Shown in pieces: positions 6,061 to 13,500 of a stretch of DNA of 36,550 nt; the first letter of the stretch is position 1, and each line of letters opens with the position of its first letter. The DNA comes from a virus: positions 1 to 36,550 of the IMG/VR virus record IMGVR_UViG_3300009788_000078, one strand, 5' to 3'. Below the pieces are notes generated by a model. It made no database searches. It had not been told where the DNA came from and was given only the letters and a program-made list of their open reading frames with translations. A program made the position numbers and the translations under genes.

Positions 6061-6392
6061 TATGTCGAAACCTCCCATATCTCCTTTCGAACTAATTTCC
6101 GTTCATCCTCATCATCAATGGCCGCCTCAAGTATCGAATCCACATCTGAATGACAATCCTGTGGATCAACAGGACCATACACTCGAACACCAGTGGCGCG
6201 TTCGAACAAAGCGCCTCGGTACTGTTTAGATTTGAATACGACTTTCACAACCTCTCGTTTCACTGGAAAATCGAACCACCGATGATATGCCTCTGATCGT
6301 CTTGCCTCGGTGGGTGTTTCATAGATTGGATCAGAATCGTGCATTATGTCGCCGTTGTCCTTGGCTGTGATTACTATCTTGTATACCGCCAA
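6060..6392 (-). CDS. Hypothetical protein, 110 aa, TTG start
   Basis: The product starts MAVYKIVITAKDNGDIMHDS and ends in a charged helix (EAAIDDEDERKLVRKEIWEVST). A central part has a beta-rich basic stretch (KREVVKVVFKSKQYRGALFERATG). TTG at 6392 is preceded by GGAGGTCCTAGAC, the same junction sequence used before the genes starting at 6757 and 7343. The stop overlaps the ASCH start as TAATG. No family is recognised. Confidence 0.62.
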   Translation of the reverse strand: MAVYKIVITAKDNGDIMHDSDPIYETPTEARRSEAYHRWFDFPVKREVVKVVFKSKQYRGALFERATGVRVYGPVDPQDCHSDVDSILEAAIDDEDERKLVRKEIWEVST

Positions 6393-6394
6393 GT

Positions 6395-6757
6395 CTAGGA
6401 CCTCCTTACTGTTCCCTCTAATCCAAGGGTTTTCATTGACGCTTCGACTTCCTCAATATCTCCGCGACCATCCATAGCAAGGGATATTATCCTCAATGGA
6501 TGTGCCCTGATTGCCAAGTCGTTTAGTATCATACAATGATTGAATTTCGCCATATGGAAATTCTCTATCGGGTGGCGTATCCTCTCAACGACCTTACTCT
6601 TTTCACGAATGACCGTTTCATAAAACAAGACCTTGCCAGTATTCCCCTTTTCCACACAGTAGAATGTGGCGATCTGTTTAGGTTGTGCATTATTGATCTC
6701 CGTTCTTAGAATGGTGAATCTAACCTCACCTTCAAATTCATAATCTATGTTACTCAT
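6395..6757 (-). CDS. Hypothetical protein, 120 aa
   Basis: A mixed alpha/beta soluble protein (GEVRFTILRTEINNAQPKQIATFYCVEKGNTGKVLFYETVIREK...) ending GTVRRS. The tail Arg-Arg-Ser is encoded by AGGAGGTCC, the ribosome binding site of the next gene. The ATG at 6757 follows GGAGGTCCTAGAT. It has no signal, membrane or zinc motif. It is unrecognised. Confidence 0.62.
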   Translation of the reverse strand: MSNIDYEFEGEVRFTILRTEINNAQPKQIATFYCVEKGNTGKVLFYETVIREKSKVVERIRHPIENFHMAKFNHCMILNDLAIRAHPLRIISLAMDGRGDIEEVEASMKTLGLEGTVRRS

Positions 6758-6759
6758 AT

Positions 6760-7086
6760 CTAGGACCTCCTGCCGTTGCAGCGAATGTGTTCATGGGTGC
6801 AGATGGTATCATCCTCTTTATCGGGCCAGAACTTACGCCTTGTTGTATTACCAACCTCCAACACTTTCTTGAGGTCTTTGTCCTTGAACAATGGTTCCCA
6901 AATCCTCGGGTGTTGGTCCAGTTCATATTCATCGGTCTTGAGGTTCTTTATCAGGAACAATCTGTGATTCTCGGTTCCTTCCCTCCTTTTCTCCACTAGC
7001 ACGTATGTGTAGAAGTAATGGCGTTTCATTGAATAGTCCGGTTCAAGCGGACTCGGTCGTGTGAAATCATGTTCGCAGACTATCAA
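6760..7086 (-). CDS. Hypothetical protein, 108 aa, TTG start
   Basis: TTG at 7086 overlaps the upstream stop as TTGA, with GGAGGTCGAA 10 bases before. A longer in-frame start at 7146 would need a 64-base overlap and is not preferred. The product is basic and aromatic (MKRHYFYTYVLVEKRREG), with DEYELDQHPRIWEPLFKDKDL in the middle and a Cys/His tail CTHEHIRCNGRRS. The final codons provide the next ribosome binding site. No family is recognised. Confidence 0.6.
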   Translation of the reverse strand: MIVCEHDFTRPSPLEPDYSMKRHYFYTYVLVEKRREGTENHRLFLIKNLKTDEYELDQHPRIWEPLFKDKDLKKVLEVGNTTRRKFWPDKEDDTICTHEHIRCNGRRS

Positions 7087-7343
7087 ATCGATTCGACCTC
7101 CGGTTCTGTGGAAGGCGTAGAACGATGTTGAAAACCGCATTTGCAAGCCAACACCTCAACGAATTGGAGTTCCCGATCTTTCATGTAGGAGATTGTTTTC
7201 TTTTCCAAGGTCCCATTACAATCCTCGGCGGGACAATCCGCACCATCAACCAAAGCACCTGCCTTATGGAGTTCCAACAACCGCGCCTTGAAACTCTCAT
7301 TTTCAAACAAGGTCCTGAGTCGTTTCATCTGTTTCGTACTCAA
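7083..7343 (-). CDS. Zinc-ribbon protein, 86 aa, TTG start
   Basis: The N-terminal half is a basic helix (MKRLRTLFENESFKARLLELHKAG). The C-terminal half has CPAEDC and CKCGF, a four-Cys zinc ribbon. TTG at 7343 is preceded by GGGGAGGTCCTAGAG. The tail EPEVESI encodes the GGAGG for the next gene. The layout resembles small DNA-binding or adaptor proteins, but no family can be named. Confidence 0.65.
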   Translation of the reverse strand: MSTKQMKRLRTLFENESFKARLLELHKAGALVDGADCPAEDCNGTLEKKTISYMKDRELQFVEVLACKCGFQHRSTPSTEPEVESI

Positions 7344-7345
7344 CT

Positions 7346-7474
7346 CTAGGACCTCCCCTCTGCATGGTTCAATCCCGATACCTTTACGCGGGTCTTTCGC
7401 ATTTCCACTCCATCTCGTGTGAGATGTTTCTGCATACGCTCATCGATCGTCTTTCTTTCCTTTTTCTTAGTCAT
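7346..7474 (-). CDS. Small basic protein, 42 aa
   Basis: The ATG at 7474 overlaps the upstream stop (TAATG), with GGAGG 10 bases before. The product starts MTKKKERKTIDERMQKHLTRDG and stays strongly basic (RKTRVKVSG). The GRS tail is the ribosome binding site of the gene at 7343. It fills the 130-base space between its neighbours exactly. A nucleic-acid-binding role is plausible from charge alone. Confidence 0.6.
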   Translation of the reverse strand: MTKKKERKTIDERMQKHLTRDGVEMRKTRVKVSGLNHAEGRS

Positions 7475-8166
7475 TACCAAAAATCCTCCATTAAACTGAA
7501 TTTTGCAAGATCCGTCTTTGAGAACACCACAACTCTCCGTGGAATCTTACCAAGGGGAACTGTCAACATACTGGCACGGCTTGAACTGTGACAGATCTCA
7601 TAGGGGATTATCCCCATTGCCAGTAGTTGTTTCAATAAGGGATAATCCAAGAGATAGAACTCTAGGAATTCCCCAGGGGTTTCATCATGGGACGCGTATC
7701 CATAGGCATAATACTCGACGGCCAATTTCGACCAGTCGCCTAATTCGTTACTGTGCCTGTCCTGGAAGTACTCGATGGTGATATCCTGGAATCGTTGATA
7801 GGAGGGTCTACGGAATTTCTCCTGCAGCGTGAACACTACCTTTTCCAGTTTACCTTCCAAGGGTTTCACGTGTATCCTGACATCGATTGCGAATTCCCTA
7901 TCAAGTAAGTGTGTTTCGTGTCCACAGGGGAAACGTTCGATCTGTAGGACTGTTCCGAACCGTGAGAAATAATCGTGGTACTGAACGTCTGCAAGGGTGT
8001 TGGCCCTGTCGGAGAAATGCAGGTCGCCACCGAACCGAGGACCATAGAGACTTACTTTAAGTGAATCACATTGGGATGAATTAACGGGGTCTTGCACACC
8101 GGAGGCGTCGCCTTTGCTTGCAGGCTGGACGACGCTCTTGGTGAAGGCCCCACCTGAGTCGGTCAA
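7474..8166 (-). CDS. Hypothetical protein, 230 aa
   Basis: A soluble alpha/beta protein with a polar, probably flexible first 35 residues. A central domain (YHDYFSRFGTVLQIERFPCGHETHLLDREFAIDVRIHV) and a C-terminal domain with acidic-aromatic helices (PGEFLEFYLLDYPLLKQLLAMGIIPYEI) follow. TTG at 8166 overlaps the upstream stop as TTGA, but its GGAGG is 13 bases away, so a slightly later start is possible. There is no signal or membrane segment. No family is recognised. Being among the larger left-arm proteins, it is a candidate for a replication or DNA-metabolism role, but that is speculation. Confidence 0.65.
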   Translation of the reverse strand: MTDSGGAFTKSVVQPASKGDASGVQDPVNSSQCDSLKVSLYGPRFGGDLHFSDRANTLADVQYHDYFSRFGTVLQIERFPCGHETHLLDREFAIDVRIHVKPLEGKLEKVVFTLQEKFRRPSYQRFQDITIEYFQDRHSNELGDWSKLAVEYYAYGYASHDETPGEFLEFYLLDYPLLKQLLAMGIIPYEICHSSSRASMLTVPLGKIPRRVVVFSKTDLAKFSLMEDFW

Positions 8167-8513
8167 TGTTTCACAGAAACCTCCTTAGTCCACCAATTGA
8201 TTTCGCCATTCTTGATTTTTCTAAGATATGACTCTAACATTTGTTCTGCAATTGGTTTGGCCTCATCTATCGAGTTGAATATTGGACCATATTGAAGACG
8301 TTCAGGAATGGTACGATTTCTTTCAGGTTCAACAAGAAAGAATTTTCCGATATATTCCCTGTCCGGATAATTGGGATTTGTCACACTCCAGATCATAACA
8401 TTTGCGCGTCGAGTGGATCTACCGTCTTTCTTCCTGATGATACATTCCAGGATTGCTCCATTCGGTTCATCAAAATCCGCCCACTCTTTCATATTAAAGG
8501 TGAGTTCACTCAT
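8163..8513 (-). CDS. Hypothetical protein, 116 aa
   Basis: A soluble alpha/beta protein. A beta-rich first half (GAILECIIRKKDGRSTRRANVMIWSV) is followed by a helix (SIDEAKPIAEQMLESYLRKIKNG) and a Trp-rich tail. The ATG at 8513 overlaps the upstream stop as ATGA. It is positioned between a coiled-coil gene and the 230-aa gene and translationally coupled to both. It is unrecognised. Confidence 0.6.
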   Translation of the reverse strand: MSELTFNMKEWADFDEPNGAILECIIRKKDGRSTRRANVMIWSVTNPNYPDREYIGKFFLVEPERNRTIPERLQYGPIFNSIDEAKPIAEQMLESYLRKIKNGEINWWTKEVSVKH

Positions 8514-9076
8514 GCGCTCACCTTACCAATCTCATCGACCTCCTCTTTCAAGGTCTTGTCAACTGGTTGGTTGCCAATGTGTTCGAGAATCCGGTCTTGT
8601 TTCTTTTCCAGGGTTTCCAATCGTTCCGAGAAAAGTTCCCTAACCTCATCTTTCACGATATCCGCGAATGTTTCAGGATTCCAATCGGTTATCTTTGAGT
8701 CGAGTTTTGCAATATCTTTCCTGGTCGCAAATCCCCAACCATCAAAGAGTTCATTCCAGTGTTCGTGCCATTCCTCAGATAGTTCTCTTGTCGCATGATG
8801 CACAAGGAGTTGTAACGAGGTCATGTCCTTGATATCGGGGTAGTGTTCGCCGATTCCAAGAGTGCTTTGGAGTTCGTGTATCATACTCACATAATTAGAG
8901 ATTGATTCAATGTTCGTTTTAATAGCGTCCAACATATCGGTCTTATCTTGTCTTAATGATTCGATCCATTCGGTGTTCTTGTGGACATTATTGTTTATTC
9001 CTTCAAGGCTGAAATCGCCCGTCCAGTCCTCAAGGTCCGATATCCGTTCCTCGATTGGTTTATTCTCTGGATTCAT
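8510..9076 (-). CDS. Coiled-coil protein, 188 aa
   Basis: Long amphipathic helices dominate: EERISDLEDW, NTEWIESLRQDKTDMLDAIKTNIESISNYVSMIHELQ, and a C-terminal coiled coil ELFSERLETLEKKQDRILEHIGNQ. A Trp/His-rich middle (SEEWHEHWNELFDGWGF) separates them. There is no membrane or signal segment. The ATG at 9076 is preceded by GGAGGGGTGAGCGC. It lies close to the HerA-like ATPase gene and may be a scaffold or partner, which the sequence alone cannot show. Confidence 0.66.
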   Translation of the reverse strand: MNPENKPIEERISDLEDWTGDFSLEGINNNVHKNTEWIESLRQDKTDMLDAIKTNIESISNYVSMIHELQSTLGIGEHYPDIKDMTSLQLLVHHATRELSEEWHEHWNELFDGWGFATRKDIAKLDSKITDWNPETFADIVKDEVRELFSERLETLEKKQDRILEHIGNQPVDKTLKEEVDEIGKVSA

Positions 9077-9080
9077 GCGC

Positions 9081-9344
9081 TCACCCCTCCACTGACACGG
9101 CCTCTCCCAGAATGATCTCCTGGAGAAATTTTTCGTCTTTCTTTTTCTGTGGATCTAAAAGTTCTATTTCAAATCCAAAATCGCGGAACTCCTGAATGCC
9201 CCAAGAGCGAATATGATAGTACTCCTTACCGCTGTTGTCTTTTTTCGGGTCTGCATAGACACCCCACCAGCGCTTCATGACTTTCCATTCTCTCGCTCCT
9301 TCGGGAAAAATCCGAAGTCCGTCGTTTCGTTGAATTGCTTTCAT
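9081..9344 (-). CDS. Hypothetical protein, 87 aa
   Basis: The product starts MKAIQRNDGLRIFPEGAREWKVMKRWWGVYADPKKD and ends in an acidic-basic helix (DPQKKKDEKFLQEIILGEAVSVEG). It is soluble and Trp-rich. The ATG at 9344 overlaps the stop of a 20-codon open frame (ATGA) that links it to the HerA-like gene. No family is recognised. Confidence 0.6.
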   Translation of the reverse strand: MKAIQRNDGLRIFPEGAREWKVMKRWWGVYADPKKDNSGKEYYHIRSWGIQEFRDFGFEIELLDPQKKKDEKFLQEIILGEAVSVEG

Positions 9345-9403
9345 ATTATTTCATTTCCTTTAATTTCTGCATTGATTACACAATGATTGTAATTGGTGGG
9401 CAT
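9341..9403 (-). CDS. Possible 20-codon coupling ORF
   Basis: The ATG at 9403 overlaps the HerA-like stop (TGATG) and the frame MPTNYNHCVINAEIKGNEII ends exactly on the next gene's start (ATGA). GGTGG lies about 10 bases before. It may be a translated micro-gene or simply a device that carries ribosomes from the ATPase gene to the 87-aa gene. Confidence 0.35.
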   Translation of the reverse strand: MPTNYNHCVINAEIKGNEII

Positions 9404-11034
9404 CAATGAACCACCTTTGTTTTCAGGAGTCCCTTTTCTCTGGCCTCTGTTGTGGAGATTTTGAACCGATAATACGAGCGGTCAGTTTTCTTATGCTCAA
9501 CATATCTCCATCTTGCAAGTTCAAGCATCGCTTTTCTTAGAGTGGCACTATTCGGAACAGGCCATCCATGAGAAAGGAATTCTTTTGTGATTTCGTTATT
9601 TCGCAACCAAGTACCAACTGGGAATACGCCATCTGCATAAAGAATAACGACCTTACCCAGTATATCCTCATCGTTCAATGTCAGGGGAGGTTGCGTGATG
9701 ATGATGGTCAAGGCGGGTTGCGTGGTTTCAACCGATATCGATTCAGGGACCTTGATTTCCTCTACATTCTGAGGTTCAGGAGGATTTTCTTGTGCCTTGT
9801 CTGATGGTCCCACTATACCTGCGGAAGGATTCTTACTATCCTTTTTCTTGGGTTTCGTCTTTTCATCCAGTTTAACCATTCTTGCATCCAGTTCAGTTAC
9901 TCTCTTTTCGAGTTCTGATATTTCCTTTTTCGAATCTCGTTTCAATTTTTCATATTCCTTAGATAGATCTGTGTACTTGGCCTTCCATGCCATATCATCA
10001 TCTCCTGGTGATTTACCTTCCAATCGTGCAACACTCTTAGCGGTCCGCTTTCCTGATGCCACGTCGATTGCAGTTGCCTCATCGATCCATATGGGCCAGA
10101 TGTAGGTCTTTTTCGCCCACTCATAACTTACAACAAGAAATTCCCCAAGTCCCAGTGTTTGGATTGCCTCAGTATTCACTCCCAGACTCTTTGCCCTGGG
10201 GATCTGTTTTACTGTCCTCTCGGCCTCGTTCAACTCGCCTTGCCTTCCAAGTATCCAGAACTGCATCTGTTTCAGGACATCTTTCGAGATGCCTGTCACG
10301 GTCTGGTCTGCAAGCCACACCCAATTCCTACTTGCCCTCCCCTCACGAATGAATGTCACAATATCCCGACTGCAACCAGAGGTCTGCCCCTGTGGGATGA
10401 ACCGATGCGCCTCATCGATGATTACAGTGATGTCAGTCAAGTTGTCTTGGATGTAATTGATCACGCTTCCTACCACAAGTTGCTGCATCTGAATATCCAT
10501 CTTACTGATATCCAGGACGCTGATACCATCATTCAACTCCAGTCTATCCGACCATTGGAATTTTGAATGTTCCCTCACTAATCGTTTTATGAAATATCTG
10601 AGTATTTTCAAATTGTTCTTGATGTAGCCGCTCCTTTCGGTCTTCATCTCTCTTTCGATGACTTCCAACATATCGTCCCATGATTCGGATTCAGCAACAG
10701 TGTCAAGCAGAGTACCAAATTGTTGTTTGACTGTGAATCTCTCGGTGGTTTCAATAGAGTCTTTGATGACGATTGGCTCCATTTGTTGCTTGATGTAAAG
10801 GGGAATATCCGCATCCATACCACCATAGTCCCTTTTTCTTTTGGCATCAATGATAAGGACCGTACCCTTGGCCTCCTGGATGAGTCGTTGCATCGCCTTG
10901 CTTTTTCCGGTCCCTGTCGTTCCAGCAATGAATGTGTGATTAGGTTCGATTGTTACTGGTTTGACAATCCACTCTTTTTCTTTCTCTAGGTCCTTTGGTC
11001 GGATCTCAAATCCAAGTACTATTTCATTCATCAT
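9403..11034 (-). CDS. HerA/FtsK-superfamily P-loop ATPase (DNA translocase)
   Basis: The 543-residue product has Walker A GTTGTGKS at about 38-45, Walker B ITVIIDEAH at about 202-210 and the HerA-like sensor region (FIREGRASRNWVWLADQT). A coiled coil (about 330-385), a Pro-rich linker and a C-terminal winged-helix-like domain (WPVPNSATLRKAMLELARWRYVEH) follow. Such ATPases pump DNA in packaging, conjugation or end resection. No NurA-type nuclease is adjacent. ATG at 11034 with GGAGATCAT upstream is preferred; TTG at 11076, overlapping the upstream stop as TTGA, is the alternative. It is a candidate genome-packaging or transfer motor. Confidence 0.85.
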   Translation of the reverse strand: MMNEIVLGFEIRPKDLEKEKEWIVKPVTIEPNHTFIAGTTGTGKSKAMQRLIQEAKGTVLIIDAKRKRDYGGMDADIPLYIKQQMEPIVIKDSIETTERFTVKQQFGTLLDTVAESESWDDMLEVIEREMKTERSGYIKNNLKILRYFIKRLVREHSKFQWSDRLELNDGISVLDISKMDIQMQQLVVGSVINYIQDNLTDITVIIDEAHRFIPQGQTSGCSRDIVTFIREGRASRNWVWLADQTVTGISKDVLKQMQFWILGRQGELNEAERTVKQIPRAKSLGVNTEAIQTLGLGEFLVVSYEWAKKTYIWPIWIDEATAIDVASGKRTAKSVARLEGKSPGDDDMAWKAKYTDLSKEYEKLKRDSKKEISELEKRVTELDARMVKLDEKTKPKKKDSKNPSAGIVGPSDKAQENPPEPQNVEEIKVPESISVETTQPALTIIITQPPLTLNDEDILGKVVILYADGVFPVGTWLRNNEITKEFLSHGWPVPNSATLRKAMLELARWRYVEHKKTDRSYYRFKISTTEAREKGLLKTKVVH

Positions 11035-11072
11035 ATGATCTCCAATTTCATCTTGTTTTTGCGTTGCAGAAT

Positions 11073-11465
11073 TCAATAGGAATACACCACCTTACCATTG
11101 GGAAAAGTCCGTCCGCAATACTGGCACCATCGACCCAGAGAGAAACGTCGCGGGTGAGAACCATATCCGCGTTTGACCCCTGATGATAATGTCACAACAT
11201 TATTCCCAGTGTCCTCAAAAGTACAGTAAGGGCAGCGCGGTCGTGGATTGTCATTCCAGTGACGAGTCTGTTTGTAGATCACATTCGCACTTGTAATGAG
11301 AGGGAGTTTTTCGCGTGTGACCAAACTTAGTACAGGTCGCGCCATTTTCTTTCGACCGGTGATTTCCCATTTCCCCTCTATCAACGAATAGATTAGTTCG
11401 GTATCTATGCGTATGAAAATGTCGTGTCCGTCGGGGATTTGCTTTGTGGATTCGTATAACTGCAT
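11073..11465 (-). CDS. Zinc-ribbon protein, 130 aa
   Basis: The first 70 residues are a beta-rich domain (DIFIRIDTELIYSLIEGKWEITGRKKMARPVLSLV). The second half has CPYC and CQYC about 30 residues apart around a Thr/Ser/Gly-rich loop, forming one zinc ribbon. The ATG at 11465 follows the TAA of the 56-aa gene with GGAGG about 8 bases upstream. It is directly upstream of the HerA-like ATPase, so it may be a DNA-contacting partner. No family is recognised. Confidence 0.68.
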   Translation of the reverse strand: MQLYESTKQIPDGHDIFIRIDTELIYSLIEGKWEITGRKKMARPVLSLVTREKLPLITSANVIYKQTRHWNDNPRPRCPYCTFEDTGNNVVTLSSGVKRGYGSHPRRFSLGRWCQYCGRTFPNGKVVYSY

Positions 11466-11636
11466 TTAAAAAACCTCCAAATCGTGGATTTCGGGATTAT
11501 TGAAAATTAAGGCGGTAATAGTGCAAGGATGCCCCTCGTAAACGGGCGCGGGGGAACTCCTAGCGTAAGAATTCGTTTCATACAAACATTTTGATTGCAC
11601 ATGGGGTGCAGAGGCGTTGATTTGACAAAGAATCAT
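11466..11636 (-). CDS. Small hypothetical protein, 56 aa
   Basis: The ATG at 11636 overlaps the upstream stop as ATGA and has CAGGAGGTTA 10 bases upstream. The product starts MILCQINASAPHVQ and ends NNPEIHDLEVF, where GGAGG is again encoded in the last codons. It contains three Cys and no membrane segment. It was found by looking for ribosome binding sites in a stretch that otherwise appeared empty. The function is unknown. Confidence 0.55.
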   Translation of the reverse strand: MILCQINASAPHVQSKCLYETNSYARSSPAPVYEGHPCTITALIFNNPEIHDLEVF

Positions 11637-11749
11637 CGGGCCCTAACCTCCTGGATTTTTCCAACTTTGAACATGGAATGTTCGTAAAGTTCACAGGTAT
11701 TCTCGATAAATCGAATTGAGAACGCGCCGGAGATGTAATGCGTGGCCAC
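11633..11749 (-). CDS. Tiny hypothetical protein, 38 aa, GTG start
   Basis: GTG at 11749 directly follows the TAA of the upstream gene, with CAGGAGGTCG 8 bases before. The product is ATHYISGAFSIRFIENTC... ending KIQEVRAR. Its stop overlaps the next ATG as ATGA. Together with the 56-aa gene it closes the 284-base space between 11466 and 11749, so the operon has no gap here. Confidence 0.5.
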   Translation of the reverse strand: MATHYISGAFSIRFIENTCELYEHSMFKVGKIQEVRAR

Positions 11750-11986
11750 TTAGACGACCTCCTGTTCTGGAATGATTCTCCTGTAGATACTGTATTTCCC
11801 AGGATGACGAACCCAGCCTTTCATCTCATTCATCAGGAGCATCCCTGCTTTTTGTGGGGATTTGCCGATCAGGTCGCCCAGTTGTTTTGGAGTGACCTCG
11901 TCCATTTCTAAAAGGTCAAGGATTTTTTGTGAGTAAGTTCCCAATCTCTCACCATGTCGTTTTCTTGGGATATGTGCGGATTCCAC
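11750..11986 (-). CDS. Small winged-helix-like protein, 78 aa
   Basis: The product has a basic start and a helix-turn-helix-like core: YSQKILDLLEMDEVTPKQLGDLIGKSPQKAGMLLMNE, then a beta-wing-like WVRHPGKYSIYRR. This fits a small winged-helix DNA-binding protein. GTG at 11986 follows TAA with GGGGGG upstream. The tail EQEVV is encoded by the ribosome binding site of the next gene. It could be a second regulator inside the operon. Confidence 0.6.
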   Translation of the reverse strand: MESAHIPRKRHGERLGTYSQKILDLLEMDEVTPKQLGDLIGKSPQKAGMLLMNEMKGWVRHPGKYSIYRRIIPEQEVV

Positions 11987-12175
11987 TTAGGCAACCCCCC
12001 GTTCTTTCAAGATGCGGTCGATGTGGTTGATCTTGTTCTGCCACCTGGTGACCTCGCGCGGCCTATTTGCCCAGAGTTGCTTTAGGTACTGGGCCTCGTC
12101 CTTGTCGTGCAGAAGTTCGGAGTTGGATTTCCGTTCTAGGAAATGGACGTTCTTTCGGACCTTGACCACTGCCAC
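11987..12175 (-). CDS. Small coiled-coil protein, 62 aa, GTG start
   Basis: A charged helical product (FLERKSNSELLHDKDEAQYLKQLW...WQNKINHIDRILKERGVA) with a basic first ten residues. GTG at 12175 directly follows the TAG of the methyltransferase gene, whose EEAV tail holds GGAGG. There is no membrane segment. No family is recognised. Confidence 0.58.
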   Translation of the reverse strand: MAVVKVRKNVHFLERKSNSELLHDKDEAQYLKQLWANRPREVTRWQNKINHIDRILKERGVA

Positions 12176-12916
12176 CTAGACCGCCTCCTCTAGTGTTAGT
12201 TGAATCGGTTCGATATGTTTCGATTCGTAATCTTGTTGGCGTTCTATTGCCTTGCGTAGTGCAAGAGAGAATTCATACGGGATCAATGAACGCAGCATAG
12301 GGGTTGTGAGTTCGCGTGGCATCATACATTCTTTTTCTCTCTTGATGCCTTGCGTTCCTGTTTTAGATCCTCTAGGTGCTTTCTCCCAAGTCACAGGTTT
12401 GGGCCATTCCATCTCCGGCAATCGGCCCCATAGGTACGTAGGTTTGTAATGGCGTTCCCCCCAAGCAGCCCAGAATGTTTCAATAGTAAAATCGCCCCTT
12501 CCAAGAATGTCTTTCATTACTCGGCGCATCATCGCCCTTGGATTTTCCAAGACCCAGAATTTAGGTTCTATCTGGTCCTTCAACCAGAGGATCCTTCGAA
12601 CTAATTCGATTGCGACCTTACAGGCTTTGCTTTTCGGTGTGTGATTTCCATCATCGGATTTAGTCCAATGCGTACTAACTGCACCAACCGAGAATGGTGT
12701 GCAGGGTGGTGAGATTAACATTACATCAGGACGGAACGGTAGATCATCAGGTTCTAATTCCATGATGTCGATAATAGTTGTACGAGAATCGTCTGCAATT
12801 TCCTTTATCACAAAGTAAGGTTCAATGTCGTATCGGCAAACCTCCCAATCCTCACTAAGAAATGCTTGCGAAAAACTCCCAAGTCCGGAGAATAGATCTA
12901 CACAGACCTTTGTCAA
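12176..12916 (-). CDS. C5-cytosine DNA methyltransferase (copy 2), short phage type
   Basis: The 246-residue product has motif I VDLFSGLGSFSQAF, motif IV as the standard SPPC (Cys72) and motif VI LENP at about 123-126. It ends with the SLIPYEFSLAL block shared with copy 1 (1957-2604). It would methylate cytosine C5 in DNA. The target recognition part is short, as in viral orphan enzymes. TTG at 12916 overlaps the upstream stop as TTGA with GGAGG 9 bases before. Having two diverged copies suggests two recognition sites or one redundant copy. Confidence 0.9.
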   Translation of the reverse strand: MTKVCVDLFSGLGSFSQAFLSEDWEVCRYDIEPYFVIKEIADDSRTTIIDIMELEPDDLPFRPDVMLISPPCTPFSVGAVSTHWTKSDDGNHTPKSKACKVAIELVRRILWLKDQIEPKFWVLENPRAMMRRVMKDILGRGDFTIETFWAAWGERHYKPTYLWGRLPEMEWPKPVTWEKAPRGSKTGTQGIKREKECMMPRELTTPMLRSLIPYEFSLALRKAIERQQDYESKHIEPIQLTLEEAV

Positions 12917-13380
12917 CTTGAAACCTCCATGAACTCATCGAGGGTTGCCTGTTCGGGTTCGGGGTTCAATGATGGGATCAAGGGGACTATCTCGCGAAAT
13001 GACTCAATATGTTCTTGTAGGAATTTCATACTGCTCTCATGTCCGAACTGAAAACCACCTGCCATGTTTCCCATATGATGCCAATCCGAGAACCCACAGG
13101 AATCTTTCTCTTGTTCCTGCGCCCAGGTCCCGACCTCAAGGATATCCTGCAGTTGGTCTTCCAGAGTTTCATCAGGCCATAAAGGGTGTCCGAGTCGCCA
13201 TTTTATCCAAGTCTTACCTCTGCGTGGATGCATCCAACTGATACCCACAATGATATCGCCCTGTTGGTAATCCTTACGTTCGCACTTGTGACACCAATGA
13301 CTACCAGCACCTTGAGATTGTGGGTGTTGATGGAACGTGACAGGTCGCGATGTGGATTTACAGATGATGCATTTTGCCAT
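12913..13380 (-). CDS. Zinc-finger protein, 155 aa
   Basis: The product starts MAKCIICKSTSRPVTFHQHP and has CHKC at about residues 29-32, so one N-terminal zinc site. A Trp-rich middle (ISWMHPRRGKTWIKWRLGHPLW) and an acidic helical C-terminus follow. It is soluble. Translational coupling to the C5-methyltransferase (TTGA overlap) suggests it may act with that enzyme, for example in target choice, but this is inference. Confidence 0.65.
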   Translation of the reverse strand: MAKCIICKSTSRPVTFHQHPQSQGAGSHWCHKCERKDYQQGDIIVGISWMHPRRGKTWIKWRLGHPLWPDETLEDQLQDILEVGTWAQEQEKDSCGFSDWHHMGNMAGGFQFGHESSMKFLQEHIESFREIVPLIPSLNPEPEQATLDEFMEVSS

Positions 13381-13500
13381 TCACAACGCCCCCAGTAATA
13401 GGACAAGTGCAAGAGTTAGGATGATCACAGAACCGAAAGCGGTGAGGACTCGTAGGATGAACGTCCCGAAACAATCTGAGCAAGAGTCGCCGGAACTCAA
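13381..13500 (-). CDS. Tiny membrane protein, 39 aa, TTG start
   Basis: TTG at 13500 overlaps the upstream stop as TTGA, with GGGAGGCATC upstream. The first residues carry two Cys (SSGDSCSDCFG). One hydrophobic helix then runs from about residue 12 to the end (SVIILTLALVLLLGAL), so it is a single-pass membrane peptide. The short size and membrane helix recall holin-like or membrane-complex subunits, but there is no firm match. Confidence 0.6.
   Translation of the reverse strand: MSSGDSCSDCFGTFILRVLTAFGSVIILTLALVLLLGAL

Noticed and set aside
6390-7350. Recurring GGAGGTCCTAGA sequences as a possible CRISPR or dispersed repeat
   Set aside because: They are 12-base gene junctions at ribosome binding sites, not regularly spaced repeats with unique spacers. 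No CRISPR array or cas gene is present.
8241-8798. 185-codon plus-strand open frame
   Set aside because: It is antisense to two coupled minus-strand genes, Ser/Phe/Cys-rich as expected for a shadow frame, and without promoter or ribosome binding site.
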